From assembly GCF_032818155.1 (NCBI RefSeq), contig NZ_CP102589.1, positions 3,396,001-3,460,000 of the forward strand: a DNA stretch of 64,000 nt, in the 5' to 3' direction. The stretch is from Niallia taxi (GTDB taxonomy: Bacteria > Bacillota > Bacilli > Bacillales > Cytobacillaceae). The notes below the pieces were generated by a model. It was not told the origin of the DNA, searched no databases, and worked only from the letters and a program-made list of their open reading frames with translations. How positions within the stretch are numbered: the first letter of the stretch is position 1; the number at the start of each line of letters is the position of its first letter. Shown in pieces: positions 1 to 7,006 of this stretch. A program made the translations under genes and the position numbers.

Positions 1-547
1 TGTGATGGACGGCCATTTTGTTCCAAATATCACTATTGGACCATTAATTGTAAGTGCAATTAGACCGATTACAACACTTCCTTTGGATGTCCATCTCATG
101 ATTGAAAACCCTGATCAATACATTCCAGCATTTGCTAAAGCTGGTGCAGATATTATTACCGTTCATGCAGAGGCATGTCCACATCTTCACCGTACACTTC
201 AGCTTATAAAAGAGCATGGTGTTAAGCCTGGTGTTGTCCTTAACCCAAGCACACCTGTTGAAATGATTAAGCATGTGATTGAAGATGTTGAAATGGTCCT
301 GCTTATGACTGTTAATCCTGGCTTTGGCGGACAAGCATTCATTAAAAGTGTACTGCCAAAAATTACAGAGGTACGCAAACTGGCTGATCAGTTCAATCCA
401 GGCTTGGAAATTGAAGTCGATGGCGGCGTTAATGAGCAAACTGCCATTCTTTGCAAAGAGGCTGGTGCTAATGTTCTTGTTGCAGGCTCCTTTATTTATG
501 ACAGTGGCGATAGAGCAAAGGCAATCAAGGCTGTTCGTGGAGAATAA
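1..547 (+). CDS. rpe: Ribulose-phosphate 3-epimerase, 5' end cut by window
   Basis: Interconverts D-ribulose 5-phosphate and D-xylulose 5-phosphate in the cytoplasmic pentose phosphate pathway. The reading frame is open at the window edge, so roughly 35-40 N-terminal residues of a normal 215-220 residue enzyme are missing; the GTG at base 2 is internal. Counting from base 2, the metal-site segment DGHFVPN is at residues 3-9, the HLMIENP strand near 31-37, the phosphate-loop motif VNPGFGGQ near 104-111 and EVDGG at 138-142. This pattern fits the Rpe TIM barrel rather than allulose epimerases. The stop codon is followed after one base by a repeat element whose hairpin can serve as terminator. 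The neighbour downstream is a convergent, unrelated peptidase. Confidence 0.95.
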   Translation, partial: VMDGHFVPNITIGPLIVSAIRPITTLPLDVHLMIENPDQYIPAFAKAGADIITVHAEACPHLHRTLQLIKEHGVKPGVVLNPSTPVEMIKHVIEDVEMVLLMTVNPGFGGQAFIKSVLPKITEVRKLADQFNPGLEIEVDGGVNEQTAILCKEAGANVLVAGSFIYDSGDRAKAIKAVRGE

Positions 548-548
548 A

Positions 549-888
549 GGCTGGGACATAAGTATGTGAATCCGCGTAAAAACCGAACCACTTAATCAGT
601 TAAAGATTAAATAGTTCGGTTTTTTAGTTTTAATACAATTATTACAAATCTTAGTGAAATGGAGCAGAGGACACTCGACTCCTGCGGGAAATAGAGGAAA
701 GGCTGAGACCCCGCAGGCGAAGACGAGGAGGCTCAGCTTCCTCCCCGCGGAAAGCGAGAGGACGAGCGCGCAATGAAACGAACTAAATTTATATCCATAT
801 TCTATTTAGTTACGTGCTTTATTTTTTTAATTTAGATGTAATTTTATTATTCGTGTTTAGAAAGATTATCTTTTGTTTTGTCCTGGCC
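549..888 (+). repeat. Dispersed intergenic repeat, copy 1 (full length)
   Basis: About 340 bp filling exactly the space between rpe and the convergent peptidase gene. It begins GGCTGGGACA and ends TGTCCTGGCC, so the ends form an imperfect 10-bp inverted repeat (9 of 10 match). It contains in order a terminator-like hairpin (580-626), an AT-rich spacer, a GC-rich core (about 661-775) with self-complementary blocks such as CTGCGGG and CCCGCAG, and an AT-rich tail. Copy 2 at 6283-6592 matches along almost its whole length in opposite orientation; a diverged copy lies at about 23036-23255 and a remnant near 39735-39785. It encodes no credible protein. Confidence 0.85.
580..626 (+). terminator. 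Hairpin terminator of rpe, carried by repeat copy 1
   Basis: Arms AAACCGAAC (580-588) and GTTCGGTTT (614-622), with an inner TAATC/GATTA pairing, followed by a T run. The stem is near symmetric, so it may also stop transcripts coming from the right. Confidence 0.75.
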
Positions 889-894
889 TCTCTT

Positions 895-2046
895 TTAAGC
901 TGTCATTTTTACTTTTGCGGTTAATTTTGTTAAGACTGTTGCCAGCAGCAATGTTCGTTCAACAAATGTATTTAGCTCTAAATATTCTTCTTCACTATGG
1001 GCATTTCCACCCACAGGCCCCATTCCATCTATCGTCGGGATTCCCATTGAGCTTGTAAATGCGCCGTCAGATCCTCCTCCAGTAAATGTATCCTTCACTT
1101 CAATGCCAAGCTCTTTTCCAGCTTCCTTGATTATCTTTAATAGTTGGATAGATTGACTGTTTTTTTCCATTGGCGGTCTGCTGATGCTTCCTTTTACTTC
1201 AATTTCTGTTCCTTCCACATCAGAGACAGCACATATTTCTCTAATTTGCTTATCAATTATTGGTGCTTGATCCATTTTTATCAGACGGACATCAACCCCA
1301 GCTGTGGCAGAGGATGCAACTGTATTGATAGAGGTTCCGCCCTCTATCATTCCAACGTTTACTGTTATGCCGTCTTGATATTTTGTCAGTTTCTGAAGTT
1401 TAATTGTTTTGTATGCAAGCTCTTCAATTGCACTTCGGCCTTTTTCATGCTCAACTCCTGCATGGGCGGAGGTTCCCTTCACCTTAATCGTGTAACGTCC
1501 TCCGCCTTTTCTGGCAGATACAATCGAACCATCCTTTCTTCCCGGTTCTACAATTAAAGCGTAATCCTTGTTTCGTGCTGTATGTTCAATAAGCTTCCTT
1601 GAGTTGGATGACCCAATTTCTTCATCACTATTTAGGACAATTTCCACATTTCTGATTGCGGAAGCATTAACCAGTGCTAAGGCTTTTATCGCATATAGGA
1701 CAGACACAAGACTGCCCTTCATATCTACAACACCAGGTCCATATGCTCTGTTTCCTTCTATGCGGAAGGGACGTTTTTCTACCGTTCCTTCTGGAAAAAC
1801 AGTATCCATATGTGCAACAATAATAATTTTAGGATCTTTTGCATCCTGATGGCGTAGCACGAGATTATTTCCGGTCTTCTTTTCCTTTTTAATTGTCGAC
1901 ACAAATCCAGCCTCTGTAAATTTACCTTCGAGTATTGCTGCTATTTGGTCTACCCCTTTTTTTACATAGCTGCCACTGTCAATATTAACTAGTTCTTCGA
2001 GCAGCTCAATCATTTCCTTTTCCCTTTCTCTTAAATAGTCCTCCAT
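895..2046 (-). CDS. M20 family metallopeptidase (glutamate carboxypeptidase-like)
   Basis: Predicted cytoplasmic di-zinc peptidase of 383 residues. Metal and catalytic motifs of family M20 are visible: AHMDTVF (H79, D81), GVVDMKGS (bridging D108), SDEEIG (catalytic E142, metal E143), a VEPGR segment near 167 and a C-terminal GNAHSEEEYLE histidine. The dimerisation/lid domain follows the KGTSAHAG motif near residues 190-200. It resembles carboxypeptidase G2-type enzymes that release C-terminal glutamate, but the substrate cannot be read from sequence. The start is supported by a run of Gs a few bases upstream of ATG. It is monocistronic; its 3' end faces rpe across the repeat element. Confidence 0.85.
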   Translation of the reverse strand: MEDYLREREKEMIELLEELVNIDSGSYVKKGVDQIAAILEGKFTEAGFVSTIKKEKKTGNNLVLRHQDAKDPKIIIVAHMDTVFPEGTVEKRPFRIEGNRAYGPGVVDMKGSLVSVLYAIKALALVNASAIRNVEIVLNSDEEIGSSNSRKLIEHTARNKDYALIVEPGRKDGSIVSARKGGGRYTIKVKGTSAHAGVEHEKGRSAIEELAYKTIKLQKLTKYQDGITVNVGMIEGGTSINTVASSATAGVDVRLIKMDQAPIIDKQIREICAVSDVEGTEIEVKGSISRPPMEKNSQSIQLLKIIKEAGKELGIEVKDTFTGGGSDGAFTSSMGIPTIDGMGPVGGNAHSEEEYLELNTFVERTLLLATVLTKLTAKVKMTA

Positions 2047-2199
2047 TTTGGTGTTCCCCCCTGAATTATCTACCAGCTTATTCTATAAAGTTCCTTATAT
2101 AGCTATAAAGAATTTAACTGTGTTTTATGCAATAATATTGTTTGATCACTTTTTTATTTGTTGTTTTTATTACGATACCTAACAGCTTATTTCCTGTTT

Positions 2200-2747
2200 T
2201 TCATATCGCAGACAGCAGTTATCATTTGCCTTGATTAAGATTTCTGTAACAACAGTATGAATTTATATAGCCCGTTGATTCCTCTGTTATATGATGAAGG
2301 TATGCATTGAAACTCCTTGTCAATAATAGTATATGCAAGCTTCATTCCGTTTGGAGACAGGGCTATTTCCTCTATATGTCATTTTTATTCTATTTAATTA
2401 TCTTTACATTAGAAGGGTTTATAAGGAATATAACTAAATCAAAATTATGGGGATGACAATTTCCATCAATAAGAATACCTCTCTTGTTTCCCTTGCTTCT
2501 AATAGTTAAGTATCCTGGCTGCCGGTAAGTGCTTAATAAAATAACAGCATTCCATCTGGGGAAATTACGATTTGCTCTGACGCCTTGTTATTTTTTCAAA
2601 AAATAACTGGTGGATATCCTCTCCATTGCTGTTATGTGCTACTCCCATCTTGTGCATGATATCCACTTTTGAACTTGTCATCACTATGTATAAAAAGTAT
2701 TTATTTTCTCCATAGTCTTCAAACTTCTGCCTTACATTGATAAGCAT
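2200..2747 (-). pseudogene. Remnant of a beta-propeller-like (TolB/WD-type) protein gene
   Basis: The 889-base stretch 2047-2935 has no intact gene. On the minus strand, broken frames contain propeller-blade-like phrases: VAHNSNGEDIHQLFFEK within an open frame of 60 codons (2565-2747), then QIVISPDGMLLFY in a shifted frame just downstream, then IALSPNGMKLAYTI around 2326-2370. Repeated SPDG/SPNG turns followed by hydrophobic strands are typical of TolB/WD-like blades. Stops and at least two frame changes separate the pieces, so I read it as a decayed gene. The family is inferred from a few short motifs only. Confidence 0.4.
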
Positions 2748-2910
2748 AAATGAACAGTTAAATATACCAAAATATCCATAACTTACGCTGCCATTTAACC
2801 CTTTTTAAATTTACAGATTATTTAGAATAATTAACACTAATAACATCTAGTATAGGGACCCGAAATATTCTTGTCAATACAGGCCCGGCATTAGAATTAG
2901 ATTCGTAATG

Positions 2911-2937
2911 AAAAAAGACTGCTTGTCAAAGCAGTCT
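2911..2937 (-). terminator. Terminator of the GntR regulator gene
   Basis: Arms AGACTGC (2916-2922) and GCAGTCT (2931-2937) with a loop of TTGTCAAA, followed on the minus strand by a T run. The stem overlaps the stop codon of the regulator. Confidence 0.75.
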
Positions 2938-3637
2938 AGAAGGTCAGTGCCAGCAATTTTGCTGAAGAATAATTATACTTCTCTAACGATACATTAAAAA
3001 CAACGCCTGTGTTTAAAAACACCGTATTTTCAATAATTAATGCAGGGTCACCTTCTATCAGTTTCAGATGATCTCCATCTTCTTTTGAAAGTTTATCACA
3101 GTATATAAGCTTATCAGCAAACCCTACCTTTAGCTTTAAATCGTCTGTTATGTAACGATAAATGGATGTTTGAGCTATTTCTGCATTTAAATAGGGCACT
3201 GCCTTTTTATTATAATATGCTTCTTCCAGAACAAGGGGCTCACCATTAACGAAGCGAAGTCTTTTTATAAAGTAGAGGGAATCACCAGGTGCACATCTCA
3301 TCTTTTTGGCCAATTCTTCATTAGCCTTTATTAAAGACAGGTCAATAATTTGGCTGCTCATATCGTGTCCGGCTAATTCCTTTGTAAGACCCTGCATTTT
3401 TCGGATAGTTATACAGCCAGGCCGGGAAAATTCCCTTAGAAAAAGCCCGCTGCCTTGGACTTGATAAACATAACCTTGATCTGCCAGTATATTTAACGCA
3501 CGTCTAATCGTGTTTCTGCTCACTTGAAACTTTCGCATCAATTCCTCCTCAGTCGGAAGCTTCTCATTTGCTTGGAACTTCCCTTGGAGAATATCATGCT
3601 CTAAAACACTTGCGACCATCTGATATTTGACTGTCAC
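2936..3637 (-). CDS. GntR-family regulator with UTRA domain, linked to GH1 glycosidase
   Basis: DNA-binding regulator of 233 residues. The N-terminal winged helix-turn-helix is clear (TEEELMRKFQVSRNTIRRA, about residues 28-47, wing through residue 66), and the C-terminal part (about 90-230) has the UTRA pattern, including ALIIENTVF, seen in sugar-phosphate-responsive HutC/TreR-type members. It lies 76 bp downstream of the GH1 gene on the same strand and is probably co-transcribed, so it is the likely local regulator with a phosphorylated glycoside as effector (inference). Its operator is not certain; TTGGTACAA at 5188-5196 is a weak candidate. The gene ends in a terminator hairpin. Confidence 0.85.
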   Translation of the reverse strand: MTVKYQMVASVLEHDILQGKFQANEKLPTEEELMRKFQVSRNTIRRALNILADQGYVYQVQGSGLFLREFSRPGCITIRKMQGLTKELAGHDMSSQIIDLSLIKANEELAKKMRCAPGDSLYFIKRLRFVNGEPLVLEEAYYNKKAVPYLNAEIAQTSIYRYITDDLKLKVGFADKLIYCDKLSKEDGDHLKLIEGDPALIIENTVFLNTGVVFNVSLEKYNYSSAKLLALTF

Positions 3638-3713
3638 TCAAATTCCCTCCCTTTCAAATAAAGAGGGGTATGCCTCTATCATTCTAGAAGTATACCCACT
3701 TTTCCTTACGCTC

Positions 3714-5123
3714 TTAAAGCTCTTCTCCTCTTGTTTCAATAATATGCTTGTACCAGTGGAAGGACAGCTTTTTCTTTCTTGCCAGATTATTATGATGATC
3801 AACATAAATAAATCCATATTGCTTTTTATAACCGTTCAGCCAGCTTAGCAAATCGATAACAGACCATGCATAATAGCCTTTTAGGTTAATGCCTTCGCCA
3901 ATTGCTGTCTTCACAGCTTTTAAATGCTCCTCAATATATTTAATCCTTGGAACATCCATTATCTCATCCTCAATGACAGGATCCTCGTCACCAAGTCCAT
4001 TCTCCGTGATATACAGCTTTACATCACCATATCTTTCCTTGATCATTCGCAGTCCTTCAAGGAATCCTTCTGCAGAGATTTCCCAGCCCCATTTTGTGTA
4101 TACCTTATCCTCCATCATGACCGTCCGGTATACACCGTCAAAGGATGGGTTCCCCGGTCTGCCTGTTGAATTATCACGACTGACCTCAATGGCTTCTGTC
4201 CCTCCTTGAATCCTTTCAACACGAGCCGGTTGGTAATAGTTAAGCCCGATGAAATCATTCATTCCAGCAGTTTCCTGTAAAAGCTGAAGCTCCCCATCAG
4301 TCCAACTTGGAGTTAAGCCTTTTTCCTCTAATGCTTCTAACACATATTTCGGATATTCTCCTTTAAGAATAGGATCATAATACCAATATGTTTGGTAGTA
4401 GTTGGCATGATTGGCTGCAAACAGGTTGTCCTCGTTTCCGTCGACACTGAATGCAGGATTAAAAACATGCGTAATCCCGATTTCTCCGTATTGTTTCAGC
4501 TCTTTATATTTCTTCACAGCCATAGCATGTGCAAGGAACACATTGTGCGTTGCTTGGAAATATTCTTTATGTGCATTTATTAAGCCTGGTGGATGTGCGC
4601 CATTTAAATATCCTAACGTACAAAAGACGATTGTTTCATTGAATGTAATCCAATGCTTTACTCTGTCACCGAATGCTTTAAAACAAACTTCAGCATATTT
4701 AGCAAAAGCATTTGCTGTGCGTTTATTTGTCCAGCTGCCATCCTCCTCTAGCGGTAAAGGAAGATCCCAATGGTAAAGGGTCACAAATGGAACAATGCCG
4801 TACTTTAAGCATTCATCTATTAAATTATTATAGAATTGAATTCCTTTTTCATTGATTTCGCCATCTCCATCTGGAATGATTCGAGCCCAGGAAATGGAGA
4901 AGCGATAGGATTCTAAGCCCATTTCAGCCATTAATCGTACATCCTCTTTATAGCGATGGTAATGATCTACAGCAACATCGCCATTTGTTCCTTCAAATGT
5001 TTTTCCCGGTATCTTCGAGAAAACATCCCAGTTAGTCACACCTTTGCCATCTTCATTCCAAGCACCTTCTACTTGGTAAGATGCAGATGCTGCGCCGAAT
5101 AAAAAATCTTTAGGGAATTTCAT
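3714..5123 (-). CDS. GH1 glycosidase with phospho-sugar signature (6-phospho-beta-glycosidase)
   Basis: Cytoplasmic family 1 glycoside hydrolase of 469 residues. Acid/base glutamate E163 sits in ITFNET and nucleophile E374 in YITENGLG. Near the C-terminus, residues S427, K434 and Y436 (SWLNGYKKQY) match the spacing of the Ser-Lys-Tyr phosphate-binding triad known in 6-phospho-beta-galactosidase and 6-phospho-beta-glucosidase, whereas plain beta-glucosidases carry a glutamate where S427 is. W428 follows the serine as in LacG-type enzymes. Hence phosphorylated disaccharides delivered by a PTS are the likely substrates, yet no PTS gene is adjacent. Two tandem cre-like boxes lie upstream at 5203-5237. 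Confidence 0.85.
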   Translation of the reverse strand: MKFPKDFLFGAASASYQVEGAWNEDGKGVTNWDVFSKIPGKTFEGTNGDVAVDHYHRYKEDVRLMAEMGLESYRFSISWARIIPDGDGEINEKGIQFYNNLIDECLKYGIVPFVTLYHWDLPLPLEEDGSWTNKRTANAFAKYAEVCFKAFGDRVKHWITFNETIVFCTLGYLNGAHPPGLINAHKEYFQATHNVFLAHAMAVKKYKELKQYGEIGITHVFNPAFSVDGNEDNLFAANHANYYQTYWYYDPILKGEYPKYVLEALEEKGLTPSWTDGELQLLQETAGMNDFIGLNYYQPARVERIQGGTEAIEVSRDNSTGRPGNPSFDGVYRTVMMEDKVYTKWGWEISAEGFLEGLRMIKERYGDVKLYITENGLGDEDPVIEDEIMDVPRIKYIEEHLKAVKTAIGEGINLKGYYAWSVIDLLSWLNGYKKQYGFIYVDHHNNLARKKKLSFHWYKHIIETRGEEL

Positions 5124-5202
5124 AATATGGAACCTCCATTATCAATGTTAGCAAGTATCATTTATTTATTAGAACTTCTTAAATTTATTGGTACAACTAT
5201 AT

Positions 5203-5237
5203 AGTAAACGCTTTCTATTGTTTTGTAAACGCTTTAT
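5203..5237 (-). promoter_or_regulatory. Two tandem cre-like CcpA sites upstream of the GH1 gene
   Basis: AGTAAACGCTTTCT (5203-5216) and TGTAAACGCTTTAT (5224-5237) repeat the core GTAAACGCTTT with a 21-bp period, two helical turns. Both resemble the catabolite-responsive element TGWAANCGNTNWCA with one or two mismatches. This implies glucose repression of the glycosidase/regulator pair. Confidence 0.6.
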
Positions 5238-5332
5238 TTTTCTGTGAAAACTGTCATTAAAAATATTATCACTGCAAGGCAGTTGTAAAAACTATTCTTA
5301 AAGTGAACAAAAGCTTTTATCGTTTAGGCAAT

Positions 5333-5368
5333 AAAAAAAAGCGAGCCCTGAAATTAATTAGGGTCGCT
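5333..5368 (-). terminator. Terminator downstream of yqhV
   Basis: Arms with GCGAGCCCT (5341-5349) and AGGGTCGCT (5360-5368), followed on the minus strand by a run of eight Ts (5333-5340). Confidence 0.75.
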
Positions 5369-5375
5369 CTTCCTT

Positions 5376-5651
5376 TTAACTGCTTCTTACTCCATACAGG
5401 ATAAAGCCAACACCTGTCAGAACAAACAGCATTTTTCCGAAGGATATCTTATCGGCAATGCTAAACAGACCGATTGTTGTCGTTGCAATAAGTATCAGCG
5501 GTCCCACTATTGCTAGGGAACTGTTGATGATAAGTGCTTTTTCTATTTGATTGGCTTTCAGCATTAACATTGCTGCCGCTATTTCTATACAGCCTGACAG
5601 CAGTCTAAGCAAAGCCATACCTAACACTGCCTTTTCAAATAAAGAAAACAT
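5376..5651 (-). CDS. yqhV: YqhV-like small membrane protein (DUF2619)
   Basis: Membrane protein of 91 residues with three hydrophobic segments. The text LLRLLSGCIEIAAAMLM followed by NSSLAIVGPLI and a final LTGVGFILYGV matches what I recall of B. subtilis YqhV, a DUF2619 protein of unknown function encoded beside the spoIIIA region in that species. I chose the internal ATG at 5651 because AGGAGG precedes it by five bases; a longer frame to 5696 has no such site. Here the gene is away from spoIIIA and stands alone with its own terminator. Confidence 0.7.
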   Translation of the reverse strand: MFSLFEKAVLGMALLRLLSGCIEIAAAMLMLKANQIEKALIINSSLAIVGPLILIATTTIGLFSIADKISFGKMLFVLTGVGFILYGVRSS

Positions 5652-5743
5652 ATTCTCCTCCTGTAAGTCTAGCAAATTTACTATAAGTATATGCACCTTC
5701 TAGCTTTATAGGACATGTTTTCTTTTATTGGCAGTGATGCATA

Positions 5744-5953
5744 TCAATTAACGGAGTGAAAGCCTTGCTCTTTTATTTTCTCCAAAACAGATTCCTTCGT
5801 AATCTGTTCCTCATGGTACATAATTTTCACTTCACCGTCTGACACATCAACAAGCGCTCTCTCTATTCCATTCGTATTTAACAATGCTGCTTCCAATGTT
5901 TCAATTGGTTGTGCGTTTGTCGTCTCCTGTAAATAAACAGTCATTTCCTTCAT
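5744..5953 (-). CDS. Small HMA-fold protein lacking the CxxC metal motif
   Basis: Protein of 69 residues with the length and secondary-structure rhythm of a ferredoxin-like heavy-metal-associated domain: an N-terminal strand (MTVYLQE), a helix with IETLEAALLNTNGI, the strand RALVDVSDGEVKIMYHEE and a final helix ending IKEQGFHSVN. The usual MxCxxC metal site between first strand and helix is replaced by ETTNAQPIE, with no cysteine anywhere, so copper binding like CopZ is unlikely. A GGGAG site lies upstream of the ATG. Function unknown; it may be a regulatory or protein-interaction version of the fold. Confidence 0.65.
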   Translation of the reverse strand: MKEMTVYLQETTNAQPIETLEAALLNTNGIERALVDVSDGEVKIMYHEEQITKESVLEKIKEQGFHSVN

Positions 5954-6002
5954 TTGTAATACTCCCTTTCATACATTCTTTGTATAGTAAGTAGAGTACC
6001 CG

Positions 6003-6200
6003 TTATGGCTTACAAACATGCTTTTTTTCAGTTGAAAATATGCAGCTTTTATCCTGCTGAATTGTCTTGATGCAATGTACACAACAGCCTAACTCCTCTG
6101 TAAACACATACCACTTTTGACAGTTTAGGCATTTTTTATGTAGCTTCTCGTTTATTAGCAAATCATATCCATAATATGTTACTACACGCTCAATTTTCAC
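6003..6200 (-). CDS. Hypothetical 65-residue cysteine-rich protein
   Basis: I do not recognise a family. The product has CLNC near residues 24-27 and CCVHC near 39-43, spaced like a small zinc ribbon, and ends in a lysine/histidine-rich tail with a last cysteine. The start is GTG at 6198-6200, preceded by the strong site AAGGGAGGGATTAG. It lies about 50 bp upstream of the HMA-like gene on the same strand, so the two may be co-transcribed. Zinc binding is an inference from cysteine spacing only. Confidence 0.55.
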   Translation of the reverse strand: MKIERVVTYYGYDLLINEKLHKKCLNCQKWYVFTEELGCCVHCIKTIQQDKSCIFSTEKKHVCKP

Positions 6201-6282
6201 CTAATCCCTCCCTTAACAGCCCTCTTTACATTATGCAAATAGGGTTAGGTGGTGCTTTTCCAAGAGAATGGAATAAAAAAAG

Positions 6283-6592
6283 AGTCTAGGACCAAAACAA
6301 AAAATAATCTTTTTAAACACGAATAATAATATTACATCTAAATTTGAAAAATGAAGCTTGTGACTAAATAGAATATGGAGTTAAAATTAGGTCGTTTCAT
6401 TGCGCGCTCGTCTTTGCCTGCGGGGTCTAAAGCGTCCTCTATTTCCCGCAGGAGTCGAATGGCCTCCGCTTCATTCCACTAAGATTTCTAATTATTTTAT
6501 TAAAACTAAAAACAAAAAAAACGAACTACTTAATCAATAGTCGATTAAATAGTTCGTTTTTTACGTTATTCCATATACTTATGTCCCGGCCT
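6283..6592 (-). repeat. Dispersed intergenic repeat, copy 2
   Basis: About 310 bp in minus orientation, similar to copy 1 (549-888) from end to end: the GGCCGGGACATAAGTAT start (right edge, 6575-6591), the terminator hairpin (about 6515-6562), the GC-rich core with CTCCTGCGGGAAATAGAGGA, the GACGAGCGCGCAATGAAACG block, and the tail with TTATTATTCGTGTTTA. Part of the core present in copy 1 (AGGAGGCTCAGCTTCCTCC) is missing here. As in copy 1, the terminator end lies just behind a stop codon, here that of the DUF4023 gene. Confidence 0.85.
6515..6562 (-). terminator. Hairpin terminator within repeat copy 2
   Basis: Arms AAAAAACGAACTA and TAGTTCGTTTTTT with inner TTAATC/GATTAA pairing give a symmetric stem with A/T runs on both sides. 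It is the likely terminator of the small DUF4023 gene. Confidence 0.7.
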
Positions 6593-6598
6593 CCTAAA

Positions 6599-6715
6599 TT
6601 AATGCTGTTTGTTAGGAAGGCTGCTCTCTGGATGACCTTTTCCTTTATGTTTGTTTTTCTCTTGCTTTTTGTTGTTTTCCTTTAAATTTGCTACAAATTC
6701 ACTTGTATCCTTCAT
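6599..6715 (-). CDS. Small DUF4023-like protein (38 residues)
   Basis: A 38-codon frame starting ATG at 6713-6715 and preceded by AGGAGGTGTGAAAGT. The product begins MKDTSEFVANLKENNKK, is lysine rich, and ends GHPESSLPNKQH. This matches my memory of the DUF4023 family of tiny Bacillus proteins, which end in a GxPxxxLPNKQH-like tail. Function unknown. The stop is followed within 10 bp by repeat copy 2. Confidence 0.7.
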   Translation of the reverse strand: MKDTSEFVANLKENNKKQEKNKHKGKGHPESSLPNKQH

Positions 6716-6948
6716 ACTTTCACACCTCCTATAGAATATAAACATTTGTTAATTTATCCGAATGTGATAAAATAAATTCTATTTCTTCACATTTCCGTTT
6801 ATTCCAATTTATGCCTAAAAAACTTATATAGGTATAATAAAATAACAAATTACTACGATAAACTACATAAAGCTACAAATAAATAAAAATTGGAAAAACA
6901 TGTTTAATCCTTTAACGCACAATATTGTTCGATATATTAAAAATCTTT

Positions 6949-6978
6949 TTGACAAAACATCTGTTTTTTCAGTATTAT
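6949..6978 (+). promoter_or_regulatory. Sigma-A promoter of the peptide transporter
   Basis: TTGACA at 6949-6954 and TATTAT at 6973-6978, spacing 18 bp, 28 bp before the ATG of the POT gene. Confidence 0.65.
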
Positions 6979-7006
6979 ATTAGAATACTAGAGGAGGTTC
7001 ATAATA

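Noticed and set aside
324..569. Second-frame and antisense frames inside rpe and other genes
   Set aside because: They lie fully within well supported genes on the other strand or in another frame and have no ribosome sites or family features.
580..622. PurR boxes (CCGAAC...GTTCGG) after rpe
   Set aside because: The two half sites are the arms of the terminator stem in the repeat, and the other copies change them in a compensated way, which fits RNA pairing rather than PurR binding.
549..888. Insertion sequence
   Set aside because: Inverted ends are short and no transposase frame exists in any copy; at most a non-autonomous element.
2565..2747. 60-codon frame as an intact gene
   Set aside because: No ribosome site, and the similarity continues downstream in another frame, so it is listed as part of a pseudogene.
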